DNA of 64,000 bases from NCBI GenBank assembly GCA_910576125.1, contig CAJTHM010000020.1, forward strand, positions 1-64,000, given 5' to 3'. The notes under the pieces are model-generated. The model did no database searches. It saw only the letters and a list, made by a program, of their open reading frames with translations, and was not told where the DNA came from. Every line of letters starts with the position of its first letter. Positions within the stretch are counted from its first letter, which is position 1. The position numbers and the translations under genes are program-made. The DNA is from Lachnospiraceae bacterium (GTDB lineage Bacteria > Bacillota > Clostridia > Lachnospirales > Lachnospiraceae). Below are positions 39,951 to 47,123 of this stretch, piece by piece.

Positions 39951-40824
39951 ATTTTTGCTTATAAAGTTTAAAATAAACAGAAACTGTTAATATATTATTT
40001 TTGTAACTAATTTCCTTTATACCACCCTCTATTTTATTTAATAACTCTTTTACAATATATAACCCCAACCCTGTATTCCCGTTTGAACGTGATGTATCTA
40101 CTGTATAAAATTTTTGAAATAGTATATTAACATCTATATTTTTTAATTCTGATGTAGTGTTTTTTACTGTAAAGATACCATCTGCGTCCATCACAATTTC
40201 AATATAATCATTAGAATACCGTATTGCGTTTGTAACCAGGTTATCAATAATTCTTTTGCAGGTAACAGCATTTCCGGTTATCCATACAGGAGCATTTTCT
40301 ATTTTAATAGTGGGGGACAGTTCTTTTAATTCGTTATATTTGTTAATCAGACAGTCAGTTACAATTCTGTTTACATCTATTTTTTCAATTCCCAGAATAT
40401 AATCATCACTTTCTATCAATGACAAATCATAAAATATTTGCACTAGTTCTGTTAAATAGTCTGTTTTTGCCTGAATAACAGAAAAGTAGTGTTCCTGTTC
40501 TTCTTTATCTTCACAATCTTTTAAAAGTGTTAGATATCCTTGGATTGATGTTAAAGGCGTTCTTAAATCATGGCTAATATTAGCAATAGAGTGTTTTAAT
40601 TGCTCTTTTTCCTGTATAATCTGGATATTTGTTTTCTGTTCTAAATGTTTTTTTTCGTTGATGATACCTGCTAATTTTTCTATTTGCTTATTTGATAAGG
40701 AAATTCGCAGTTTTTTGTTTTCGCTAATCTGTTTTGTTATTTCACAAATTTGGCGTTTCCATGAAAAAAGAGAAAATGCCAATATTATATTTAATAAGAC
40801 CAGTAATAAATACATCATTAACAT
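39916..40824 (-). CDS. sensor histidine kinase
   Basis: A 302-residue kinase with one N-terminal membrane helix (LLLVLLNIILAFSLFSW), a coiled-coil linker, the phospho-acceptor His in ANISHDLRTPLTSIQ near residue 85, an N box DNLVTNAIRYS near 205, and the G2 box NGNTGLGLYIVKELL near 255. Almost nothing is exposed outside, as in the intramembrane-sensing kinases of lantibiotic and bacitracin resistance systems. It is last in the AT-rich operon 43364-39916 and should phosphorylate the regulator at 42696-43364. Confidence 0.9.
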   Translation of the reverse strand: MLMMYLLLVLLNIILAFSLFSWKRQICEITKQISENKKLRISLSNKQIEKLAGIINEKKHLEQKTNIQIIQEKEQLKHSIANISHDLRTPLTSIQGYLTLLKDCEDKEEQEHYFSVIQAKTDYLTELVQIFYDLSLIESDDYILGIEKIDVNRIVTDCLINKYNELKELSPTIKIENAPVWITGNAVTCKRIIDNLVTNAIRYSNDYIEIVMDADGIFTVKNTTSELKNIDVNILFQKFYTVDTSRSNGNTGLGLYIVKELLNKIEGGIKEISYKNNILTVSVYFKLYKQKCDICSLGQRTI

Positions 40825-40881
40825 TCTCTCCTTCGGTGAATTTCAGAAAATATTTTCTGCTGACTATTCGTTTTATAAAAA

Positions 40882-41721
40882 TTACTTAAACTCCTGTTTT
40901 CTGACAAGTATAACAGACAGGGGCAGTAAAAATAATAAACTGAAAATAAAATATATGATTATTTCATTGATTAGCACATATTCAAGCCGGAAAGTTCCCA
41001 TGTTCATCCAATAGTATAATGGATTGAGCCAGACTAAATATTTTAATATTGCATGACTGTGAAAATCTTGCCATATCCCGGTATATATTACTGCGCCGCC
41101 CAAAGTAAATAAACACATGACAGTTGCAATAATACCGGTATTTTTCAAGCAGATGCATATAGTAAGGCAAAGTAAGATAAATGAAACCAATACTAAAAAA
41201 TTTAATCCGACATAACTTAAATATTGTGCCAACTCAGTTGTGTCGGGGAGATACCCGGTCTGCAAACAAGTAAACAAAAGTGTAATGGTATTGAATATAA
41301 AATAGCAGACTGCATTATATAAAACAATAACAATAGTCTTTGCAAAGTAAACTTTTACTCTATCTATTCCATAGGCAACAGGGAGTTTGATTGTACCCGT
41401 AGAGTAATCATAGCAGAAAAATTGTATGGTTAAAATGAGGGTAACAATCCAGAGAAATACATTGCAGGATATACAGGATTGCATAATTTCGCTAAATTTA
41501 GGTGTATCAATGTTTTCAAATGTAAATGCAAAAAAGCCAATAATTCCTTGTATGGCAGCATTTGTTTCTTCATCTCCCTCTGAAACGAAGAGCTGTGTTC
41601 CCCCTGCGGACAGGCTGAAACTCCCATACAAAATCAGCCCTGCCAAAAAAAGAATTGGAACCGCTATAAACAGTTTGGAATATTTCAGTTTCAGAAATTC
41701 AGATTTCAACTGATTATACAT
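40882..41721 (-). CDS. ABC transporter permease (antimicrobial peptide type)
   Basis: A 279-residue permease with six predicted membrane helices and the typical opening NQLKSEFLKLKYSKLFI. A large loop follows helix 1 and the remaining helices are clustered toward the C-terminus. It belongs to the ABC-2 permeases that pair with BcrA/LanF-like ATPases for self-immunity or resistance to lantibiotics and related peptides. It overlaps the ATPase gene by 8 bases. AT-rich like its neighbours, so the operon was acquired as a block. The exported compound is not known. Confidence 0.85.
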   Translation of the reverse strand: MYNQLKSEFLKLKYSKLFIAVPILFLAGLILYGSFSLSAGGTQLFVSEGDEETNAAIQGIIGFFAFTFENIDTPKFSEIMQSCISCNVFLWIVTLILTIQFFCYDYSTGTIKLPVAYGIDRVKVYFAKTIVIVLYNAVCYFIFNTITLLFTCLQTGYLPDTTELAQYLSYVGLNFLVLVSFILLCLTICICLKNTGIIATVMCLFTLGGAVIYTGIWQDFHSHAILKYLVWLNPLYYWMNMGTFRLEYVLINEIIIYFIFSLLFLLPLSVILVRKQEFK

Positions 41722-42631
41722 ATCTGCGCCCTCCTATTAGATTTTCAAAATAGGTTTCTAATTCTTCCCCTTGTACAGACATTTCTTCAACAACAATGCC
41801 ATTAGAAGAAAGCGTTTTTGAAATAGTATGTGTTTCTTCCAGTTTCTCATATATCCTTATAAAATTGTCTGGATATACAGAAAAATTTTTGATTTTTAGC
41901 TGTTCTTCCAAAACAGTAACAGTTTTTTTCGTATCGTCTGTTTTCAGTTTAATATGCCGCTTACATTCTTCATTTAATTCTTCTGCCGTAATTTGTTTCA
42001 GCAGCTTACCATGATGTAAAAAGCCATAACAAGTTGCAAGCTGGTTAAGCTCACTTAAAATATGGCTTGAAATCAATATTGTTACATGGTTTTCCTGGGC
42101 TAACTTTTTAAGCAGCTCTCTAAGTTCAATAATACCTGTTGGGTCTAATCCATTGACAGGTTCATCTAAGATTAGAAATTCCGGCTCACCCAAAAGAGCA
42201 ACAGCCAATGCCAAACGCTGTTTCATACCCAAAGAAAAGTTATTTACTTTCTTTTTTTCCGTATTATTCAGTCCGACAAGTTCCAATGTTTTTGAGATAC
42301 ATTTTTGGTCTGGAATGCCCCTTTGTACCCGCTGAATCTCTAAATTTTGTTTTGCAGTCATATCTTTATACAATGCAGGCATTTCAATCGTACAGCCAAT
42401 TTTAGTACGTTCATGCTGCAAATAATCTGTTTTTCCGAACAGAGTAATGATACCGCTGCTTTTAAATGCTAATCCCGTCAATATACGGATTAGGGTAGAC
42501 TTTCCAGCGCCGTTTTCACCGACTAACCCATATATTTCTCCCCGGTTAATTGAAAAATTAACATTTTGTAATACATGGAAATTTTTGTAATTTTTACAAA
42601 GTTCTGTTGTTTGACAAATAATCTCTGACAT
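41714..42631 (-). CDS. ABC transporter ATP-binding protein (BcrA/LanF type)
   Basis: A 305-residue ATPase: Walker A GENGAGKSTLIRILTG near 37, Q-loop region near 80 (CTIEMPALY), signature FSLGMKQRLALA near 135, Walker B FLILDEPVNGLDP near 155, and switch His in ISSHILSEL near 187. The Glu in place of the usual Gln in the Q-loop (IEMP) is the 'E-loop' typical of lantibiotic and bacitracin exporters, which supports a peptide-resistance role. The start at 42631 follows GGAGT. It is coupled to the permease and flanked by a response regulator and kinase. Confidence 0.9.
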   Translation of the reverse strand: MSEIICQTTELCKNYKNFHVLQNVNFSINRGEIYGLVGENGAGKSTLIRILTGLAFKSSGIITLFGKTDYLQHERTKIGCTIEMPALYKDMTAKQNLEIQRVQRGIPDQKCISKTLELVGLNNTEKKKVNNFSLGMKQRLALAVALLGEPEFLILDEPVNGLDPTGIIELRELLKKLAQENHVTILISSHILSELNQLATCYGFLHHGKLLKQITAEELNEECKRHIKLKTDDTKKTVTVLEEQLKIKNFSVYPDNFIRIYEKLEETHTISKTLSSNGIVVEEMSVQGEELETYFENLIGGRRYV

Positions 42632-42695
42632 TTTACCAACTCCTTTCCATGCTAATTTACAATCCAAATCTAAAAAAAATCTAAAGAAATAAAAA

Positions 42696-43364
42696 TTATT
42701 TCAGTTTATACCCAATCCCCCATACAGTTTCTATATAATCAGTATCCGTATGCTTTTTTATTTTTTTCCGAATGTTACTGATATGCGTGTTGATTGTATC
42801 ATTATCGTAGGCATATTCTTCCTGCCAGATTGATTCATAAATATTTTGTTTTGAAAAAATTTTTTGCGGATATTGTAACAGAAGGATTAAAATTGATAAT
42901 TCTGTTGATGTAAATTGTACGATTGCTCCTTTTATATAGGCATTACAGTTTTCGATTTTAATATCCTTATACTTTAAGTGAATATCCGCTTTCATGGGAG
43001 CAGTTACACTTCTTTTTAAGTTAGCCTCAATCCTTGCAAGTAACTCAAAAAGGTTAAAAGGTTTTGTCATATAGTCATCTGCTCCCAAACGCAGTAAATC
43101 TATTTTGGATTGTACCATTGTTTTTGCAGACACAACAATTACAGGAATATCTGTATATGTTCTTAATTGCTTTATCACACTATCGCCATTTAGAATTGGA
43201 AGCATTAAATCCAAAATGATAAGGTCTGGTAAAAATTTCTGGCATAGGTCTATTCCCTCTCTTCCATTAGGGGCAGAATACACTTCATAATTGTGATTTA
43301 TCAGAAACTTTGTTATCATGTTGCAAATATCGGTATCATCTTCAATGATTGCTATTTTTTTCAA
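42696..43364 (-). CDS. OmpR-family response regulator
   Basis: A 222-residue regulator: receiver domain with acidic pocket IIEDD at the start, phospho-acceptor Asp in LIILDLMLPILNG near 52, and conserved Lys in DDYMTKPF near 101; then a winged-helix domain (FTSTELSILILLLQYPQ .. TINTHISNIRKKI .. TVWGIGYKL). GGAGG lies 8 bases before a TTG at 43364, which I prefer over the upstream codons. It probably activates its own operon and the ABC genes in response to a peptide sensed by the kinase. Confidence 0.9.
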   Translation of the reverse strand: MKKIAIIEDDTDICNMITKFLINHNYEVYSAPNGREGIDLCQKFLPDLIILDLMLPILNGDSVIKQLRTYTDIPVIVVSAKTMVQSKIDLLRLGADDYMTKPFNLFELLARIEANLKRSVTAPMKADIHLKYKDIKIENCNAYIKGAIVQFTSTELSILILLLQYPQKIFSKQNIYESIWQEEYAYDNDTINTHISNIRKKIKKHTDTDYIETVWGIGYKLK

Positions 43365-43625
43365 TTTTATATCCTCCATATAAAGTAGGGTATACTTTAA
43401 TTTTGATTGCTTAAAATATGCTTTCATTATACGGCATAATAGAAATGAACTCAAGGCAGAGCATGGAGTATCAATAAAATGTATTTGTAACTTTGATTGG
43501 GAAAATAAAAAATACTGGGGAATGGCACTGTATAAGATAGCTTGCTTTCTGCTTTTTGGTTTCTTTGGTTCGGAATAGTGTGGTGCTGGCAGTCTATCTC
43601 TTGTTTTCGGTTGCTTGCTTCTTTA
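43365..43625. other. upstream region of the resistance operon, element B right end
   Basis: About 260 bases, AT-rich near the regulator. It must contain the operon promoter; GTATACTTTA near 43389-43398 is a plausible minus-strand -10 region read as its complement. No gene seen. Confidence 0.4.
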
Positions 43626-43629
43626 CCGT

Positions 43630-43637
43630 ACATGAGC
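43630..43637. repeat. attR: right attachment junction of element B
   Basis: ACATGA followed by the GC core (43636-43637). The inside arm is the reverse complement of the left-end arm TCATGT. Confidence 0.8.
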
Positions 43638-43763
43638 ATTCGCACCCGGATTATCATTCCCGTATCCCTCAAGCAGATTGATGACGCCCCATACGCCCAC
43701 GCCTGCGCCGATTGCTGTTACGACTGTCTTTAATCCTGTTACTGCTGTTGTAAAAAATGCCAT
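43638..43763 (-). pseudogene. Maff2 family protein, N-terminal fragment
   Basis: Reads MAFFTTAVTGLKTVVTAIG, then AGVGVWGVINLLEGYG and NDNPGAN before element B replaces the sequence (the frame then runs AHVR and stops). The name of the family comes from this opening. The interrupted membrane protein is conserved in ICEs of this type between traG and the VirB6-like gene, so its loss may itself impair conjugation. Confidence 0.9.
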
Positions 43764-44044
43764 GTTTCTACCTCTTTCTTTCTCATTAAATTGTTTTATC
43801 TGGTTTCTGAAAGAGTTTTTTCGTGTAAAATGCCCTGCCTTATGGTAAGATAAAGACAGGGCAATCCTTTAGGAAGAACCCTGCGGGCATCCGGCATATT
43901 CAGTTTGGCGATTGGCTATGCCGGACGCTTTGTTTTGTCCTTTCCCAAGTACATTCAAAACTCCATTCCACTTCTGGACTTTTTGTCCAAAAGTCCTGTG
44001 ACTGTTTTACAAGTTCCCTATTCAGTTTTTTCCATATTCAGTTG
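43764..44044. other. structured intergenic region between traG and Maff2
   Basis: About 280 bases with several stems: TGCCCTG/CAGGGCA near 43830-43862, ATCCGGCATA/TATGCCGGA near 43891-43925, and the 25-bp palindrome at 43970-43994. These could slow or end transcription between the coupling protein and channel genes. No reading frame seen. Confidence 0.5.
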
Positions 44045-44293
44045 TCATGCTTCAATCACGCCTGCATCCTCCACCTCATCAACGGTGTCATTGTCCCTGA
44101 CTCTTGCTTTACACAGGTTCTTTACATATTTTTCGATGTCTAAGGCGTTCTTGTCATCAAAATCGGACAGAAGCCGGTACTGCTTGTGCTTGGTGATGTC
44201 AAACTTATTGGAGAAGAATGGTCTAACCCCTCTAAGCTGCATGATGCATTTTCCACCATCCATAACCGAAATCTCATCCATCGACATCAATTC
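44045..44293 (-). pseudogene. VirD4/TraG coupling protein, C-terminal fragment
   Basis: The frame reads LMSMDEISVMDGGKCIMQLRG, then RPFFSNKFDITKH and a charged tail to the stop at 44045. This is the C-terminus of the coupling protein whose central part is at 55612-56196. The two join in frame as GKELMSMDE once element C is removed. Confidence 0.9.
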
Positions 44294-44416
44294 TTTGCCA
44301 CATTGTCAAGTGAAGATTTCATTCTTTTTGATTTTTCATACACGGAATCTTGTAGATGTTCTATAAATGTGCTAAACTGAACGCAATAACAAATCAGAAT
44401 TTACAGGGATGACACT

Positions 44417-44980
44417 ATGCGAAAAGATATTTTGAAGAATTTACAACAGGAAATATATGACAGATGCCAAAAAGAAACAAATAAATTTGGCATGGGGTGT
44501 TATTATCATATTGTTGCAGTGGTTAAAAATGCAGAAATTCTGGCAGAAGAATATGGAGCAGATAAGGAAATTGTTATGATAGCAGCGTGGTTACATGATA
44601 TTGCATCTATCACAGAATACAGCTTGTATGAACTTCATCATATACATGGAGCAGAAATGGCATATAGTATTCTAAAAGAATATGGTTATGAGGACAAAAA
44701 AATTTTATTAGTGCAAAAATGTATTAAAAATCATAGAGGAAGTATATCTCTTGAAAAAAATAGTATCGAGGAATTATGCGTTGCTGATGCTGATGCAATT
44801 TCACATTTTGACAGTCTACCAAGTTTGTTGTATTTAGCTTATGTTCAAAGAGGGATGGGGATTGAAGATGGTAAGGAATTTGTAAAAAATAAACTGATAA
44901 GAAGTTTTCAAAAATTATCTGCAAGAAGTAAAAAGCACTATCAAAATAAATTTGAAAAAACCATGGAAGTCTTAGGGTAA
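44417..44980 (+). CDS. HD-domain hydrolase (cargo)
   Basis: A 187-residue metal-dependent phosphohydrolase of the HD superfamily. The first metal ligand is in CYYHIVAVVKNAEIL near 28-42, the HD pair in AAWLHDIASI near 65, and further ligands in HHIHGAE near 80-86. Substrate unknown; relatives include nucleotidases and small phosphatases. First gene of an AT-rich five-gene cargo run on the plus strand (44417-47020), with composition unlike the element backbone. Confidence 0.85.
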   Translation: MRKDILKNLQQEIYDRCQKETNKFGMGCYYHIVAVVKNAEILAEEYGADKEIVMIAAWLHDIASITEYSLYELHHIHGAEMAYSILKEYGYEDKKILLVQKCIKNHRGSISLEKNSIEELCVADADAISHFDSLPSLLYLAYVQRGMGIEDGKEFVKNKLIRSFQKLSARSKKHYQNKFEKTMEVLG

Positions 44981-45007
44981 CAGCTTCAAATTTGCAAGGA
45001 GAAATGT

Positions 45008-45493
45008 ATGATTAGAATAAGACCATATAAAGCTTCGGATGTAGATACGATATTATCGTGGTGTCAAGATGAAAAAGCATTTTATCAATGGACAGCAGGT
45101 GTACTTGGTAATTACCCAATAACACAAAATGAATTTTGCTTTGTTGAATCTCTAATGCCGTTTACTGCATTTGATGAAACTGGAATTGTTGGTTTTTTTA
45201 CACTAAGGAATCCTGATGAATCTTTGGATGAATTACGCTTTGGATTTGTTATTATAAATCCTCACAAGAGAGGAAAAGGCTATGGAAAAGCTATGCTCCA
45301 GTTAGGTCTAAAATTTGCATTTGAAATATATGGAGCAAAAAAAGTATCATTGGGTGTTTTTGAGAATAATCTTCCAGCTTATTACTGTTATAAGGCAGTC
45401 GGTTTTAGCGACGTAGTTCTTGATACAACAGAAAGATATTGTATTCTGGGTGAGGAATGGAAGTGCAAAGAATTGATTATGGAAAATAGATAG
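45008..45493 (+). CDS. GNAT-family N-acetyltransferase (cargo)
   Basis: A 161-residue acetyltransferase. The acetyl-CoA binding motif A is intact: FGFVIINPHKRGKGYGKAML near 77-96, followed by the B motif NNLPAYYCYKAVGF near 122-135. Its opening (MIRIRPYKASDVDTILSW) is typical of RimI/RimJ-like enzymes. The acceptor may be a protein, small amine or antibiotic; nothing seen decides this. It starts 28 bases after the HD gene. Confidence 0.88.
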   Translation: MIRIRPYKASDVDTILSWCQDEKAFYQWTAGVLGNYPITQNEFCFVESLMPFTAFDETGIVGFFTLRNPDESLDELRFGFVIINPHKRGKGYGKAMLQLGLKFAFEIYGAKKVSLGVFENNLPAYYCYKAVGFSDVVLDTTERYCILGEEWKCKELIMENR

Positions 45494-45541
45494 ATTCCAG
45501 TTTATAGATTTGAACAAATCGGTATTTAAGGAGTTGTTGAA

Positions 45542-46030
45542 ATGGAGATTAGATACATCACCAAAGATGATAATCCTCTTGAAATAAGCAAAATATATGA
45601 AAGTAGTTGGAAATACGCATATAAAAACATTATTCCTCAAAACTATCTTAATAGTATTCCAACGGGGCAATGGGCTAATAGTATCAATAAAATTGGTATG
45701 AATAACCTTGTTCTGATAGAACATGGGCGTCTTATAGGTACTGCAAGTTTCTGTAAATCAAGATGGGAAAAATACAGCGAATATGGAGAAATCGTTTCCA
45801 TATATTTTTTGCCTGATTACATTGGAAAAGGATACGGTAGGTTATTGCTTAACAAGTGTATTAAAGAATTAAAACAATGCGGATTTAGTAAAGTGCTTTT
45901 ATGGGTTTTGGAGGATAATCATAGAGCAAGAAAATTTTATGAAAAAAACGGATTTATTTATTCAGAAGTATTTCGGGATGATAATATCGGTGGGAAAGAT
46001 ATAAGAGAGGTATTGTATTTCCTTGTATAG
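45542..46030 (+). CDS. GNAT-family N-acetyltransferase (cargo)
   Basis: A 162-residue acetyltransferase with motif A VSIYFLPDYIGKGYGRLLLN near 82-101 and motif B LEDNHRARKFYEKNGF near 122-137. Residues RPLQ-like at the acceptor site are not evident, so the substrate stays open. It is AT-rich and sits in the cargo run with two other GNAT genes, each too divergent from the others to be a recent duplicate. AAGGAG precedes the ATG. Confidence 0.88.
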   Translation: MEIRYITKDDNPLEISKIYESSWKYAYKNIIPQNYLNSIPTGQWANSINKIGMNNLVLIEHGRLIGTASFCKSRWEKYSEYGEIVSIYFLPDYIGKGYGRLLLNKCIKELKQCGFSKVLLWVLEDNHRARKFYEKNGFIYSEVFRDDNIGGKDIREVLYFLV

Positions 46031-46059
46031 ATAAATTCAAATTTGTGAGGATGAATGTG

Positions 46060-46590
46060 ATGCGTGAATTGATGTTGGTTAGGCCATCTAAACTATATGC
46101 AAAACAAGTCATGTCATATAAAGAAGAAATGTTACAATGTGGAGATAGTTTTGATGGTTGTGCAGGTCTTGAAGATGTCCAATCATTTGATGAGTGGATT
46201 GACTTTGAGAGAAGATTAAGAGAAAAATATAAAAGCGGATATGTTCCATCAGAAGTGTTTTTAGCGGTAAGGCGAAAAGACGATTTTGTTGTTGGTATGA
46301 TTGATTTTCGACACCCATTATCGGATTTTCTCAAAAATTTTGGGGGTAATATTGGATATAGTGTTCGTCCGTCAGAAAGACGAAAAGGTTATGCGTCTGA
46401 AATGCTGGGATTAGTTTTACCTTTTTGCCGTGCGTTTGGAGAAAGCAAGGTTTTAGTAACCTGCGATAAGCGAAATGTAGCTTCGCAAAGGACGATTATT
46501 AAAAACGGTGGAGTGATGGAAAATGAAATTGTTGATACAGTGGGATTAAGTAAAAGTGGCATTATTCAAAGATTTTGGATTTCAATATAG
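46060..46590 (+). CDS. GNAT-family N-acetyltransferase (cargo)
   Basis: About 176 residues from the ATG at 46060 (upstream ATG at 46051 also possible). Motif A is IGYSVRPSERRKGYASEML near 107-125 and motif B KRNVASQRTIIKNGG near 140-156. The long N-terminus (LVRPSKLYAKQVMSYKEEM, SFDGCAGL) is typical of predicted acetyltransferases acting on small molecules. Third acetyltransferase of the cargo run; substrate unknown. Confidence 0.85.
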   Translation: MRELMLVRPSKLYAKQVMSYKEEMLQCGDSFDGCAGLEDVQSFDEWIDFERRLREKYKSGYVPSEVFLAVRRKDDFVVGMIDFRHPLSDFLKNFGGNIGYSVRPSERRKGYASEMLGLVLPFCRAFGESKVLVTCDKRNVASQRTIIKNGGVMENEIVDTVGLSKSGIIQRFWISI

Positions 46591-46651
46591 TGTCTTTCTC
46601 AACCATTTCCAGTTTGACATACTGGGAAATCGCAATTTAAAGGAGAAAATT

Positions 46652-47020
46652 ATGAATATAGAACAATTTTGGAAAGCCGTTCTTGCCCAAGATGAAAGAG
46701 AAATTAGAAAATACTTTCATGCAGAAGCCTATGTAAATTGGCATTGCACCAACGAGCATTTTACGGTGGATGAATATATTGTTGCGAATTGTGAGTACCC
46801 CGGAGAATGGGACGGACTCGTTGAAAGAGTAGAAATTGTGAATGATTTAATTATTACAGTTGTTCGTATCTATCCCAAAGATAGAAGTATTTCTTTTCAT
46901 GTGACTTCGTTTATTCAAACAAAAAACGATAAAATTACAGCAATGGACGAATATTATGCCGATGATGGAATGGCACCACAATGGAGATTGGATAAACGCA
47001 TTGGGACACCTATCAAATAA
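46652..47020 (+). CDS. NTF2-like (SnoaL-fold) protein (cargo)
   Basis: A 122-residue protein with the NTF2/SnoaL cone fold pattern: FWKAVLAQDEREIRKYFHAEA at the start, VNWHCTNEHFTVDEYI, a beta stretch (VVRIYPKDRSISFHVTSFIQ) and a terminal EYYADDGMAPQWR. Members are small enzymes or binding proteins of varied function. AAAGGAG precedes the ATG. It closes the AT-rich cargo run and is followed by a terminator. Confidence 0.82.
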   Translation: MNIEQFWKAVLAQDEREIRKYFHAEAYVNWHCTNEHFTVDEYIVANCEYPGEWDGLVERVEIVNDLIITVVRIYPKDRSISFHVTSFIQTKNDKITAMDEYYADDGMAPQWRLDKRIGTPIK

Positions 47021-47036
47021 ATCTCAGTTTTTTCTG

Positions 47037-47069
47037 GAAGCCGGAGAATAGGGAACCCGGCTTCTTTTT
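47037..47069 (+). terminator. terminator after the element C cargo
   Basis: Stem GAAGCCGG/CCGGCTTC followed by TTTTT. It is convergent with the recombinase terminator just downstream. Confidence 0.8.
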
Positions 47070-47090
47070 CGTGTACGGGCAAAAAGAAAA

Positions 47091-47116
47091 CCCTTCCCCC
47101 AAAAAGAGAGAAGGGC
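47091..47116 (-). terminator. terminator after the element C recombinase
   Basis: Stem CCCTTC/GAAGGG around a CT-rich loop, followed on the minus strand by TTTTCTTTTT. Confidence 0.65.
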
Positions 47117-47123
47117 ATTGCCG

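Larger units (their letters stand above)
31429..43637. mobile_element. element B: integrative mobilizable element in Maff2
   Basis: 12,209 bp bounded by a shared GC dinucleotide (31427-31428 and 43636-43637). The ends are inverted copies, TCATGT at the left and ACATGA at the right, so the circularised joint would read as a palindrome around GC. Contents: serine recombinase, TnpW, DnaC loader, replisome organizer, cysteine-rich VLP protein, MobP relaxase, MobC, three regulators and a two-component/ABC transporter module. Removing it restores Maff2 in frame. Confidence 0.88.
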
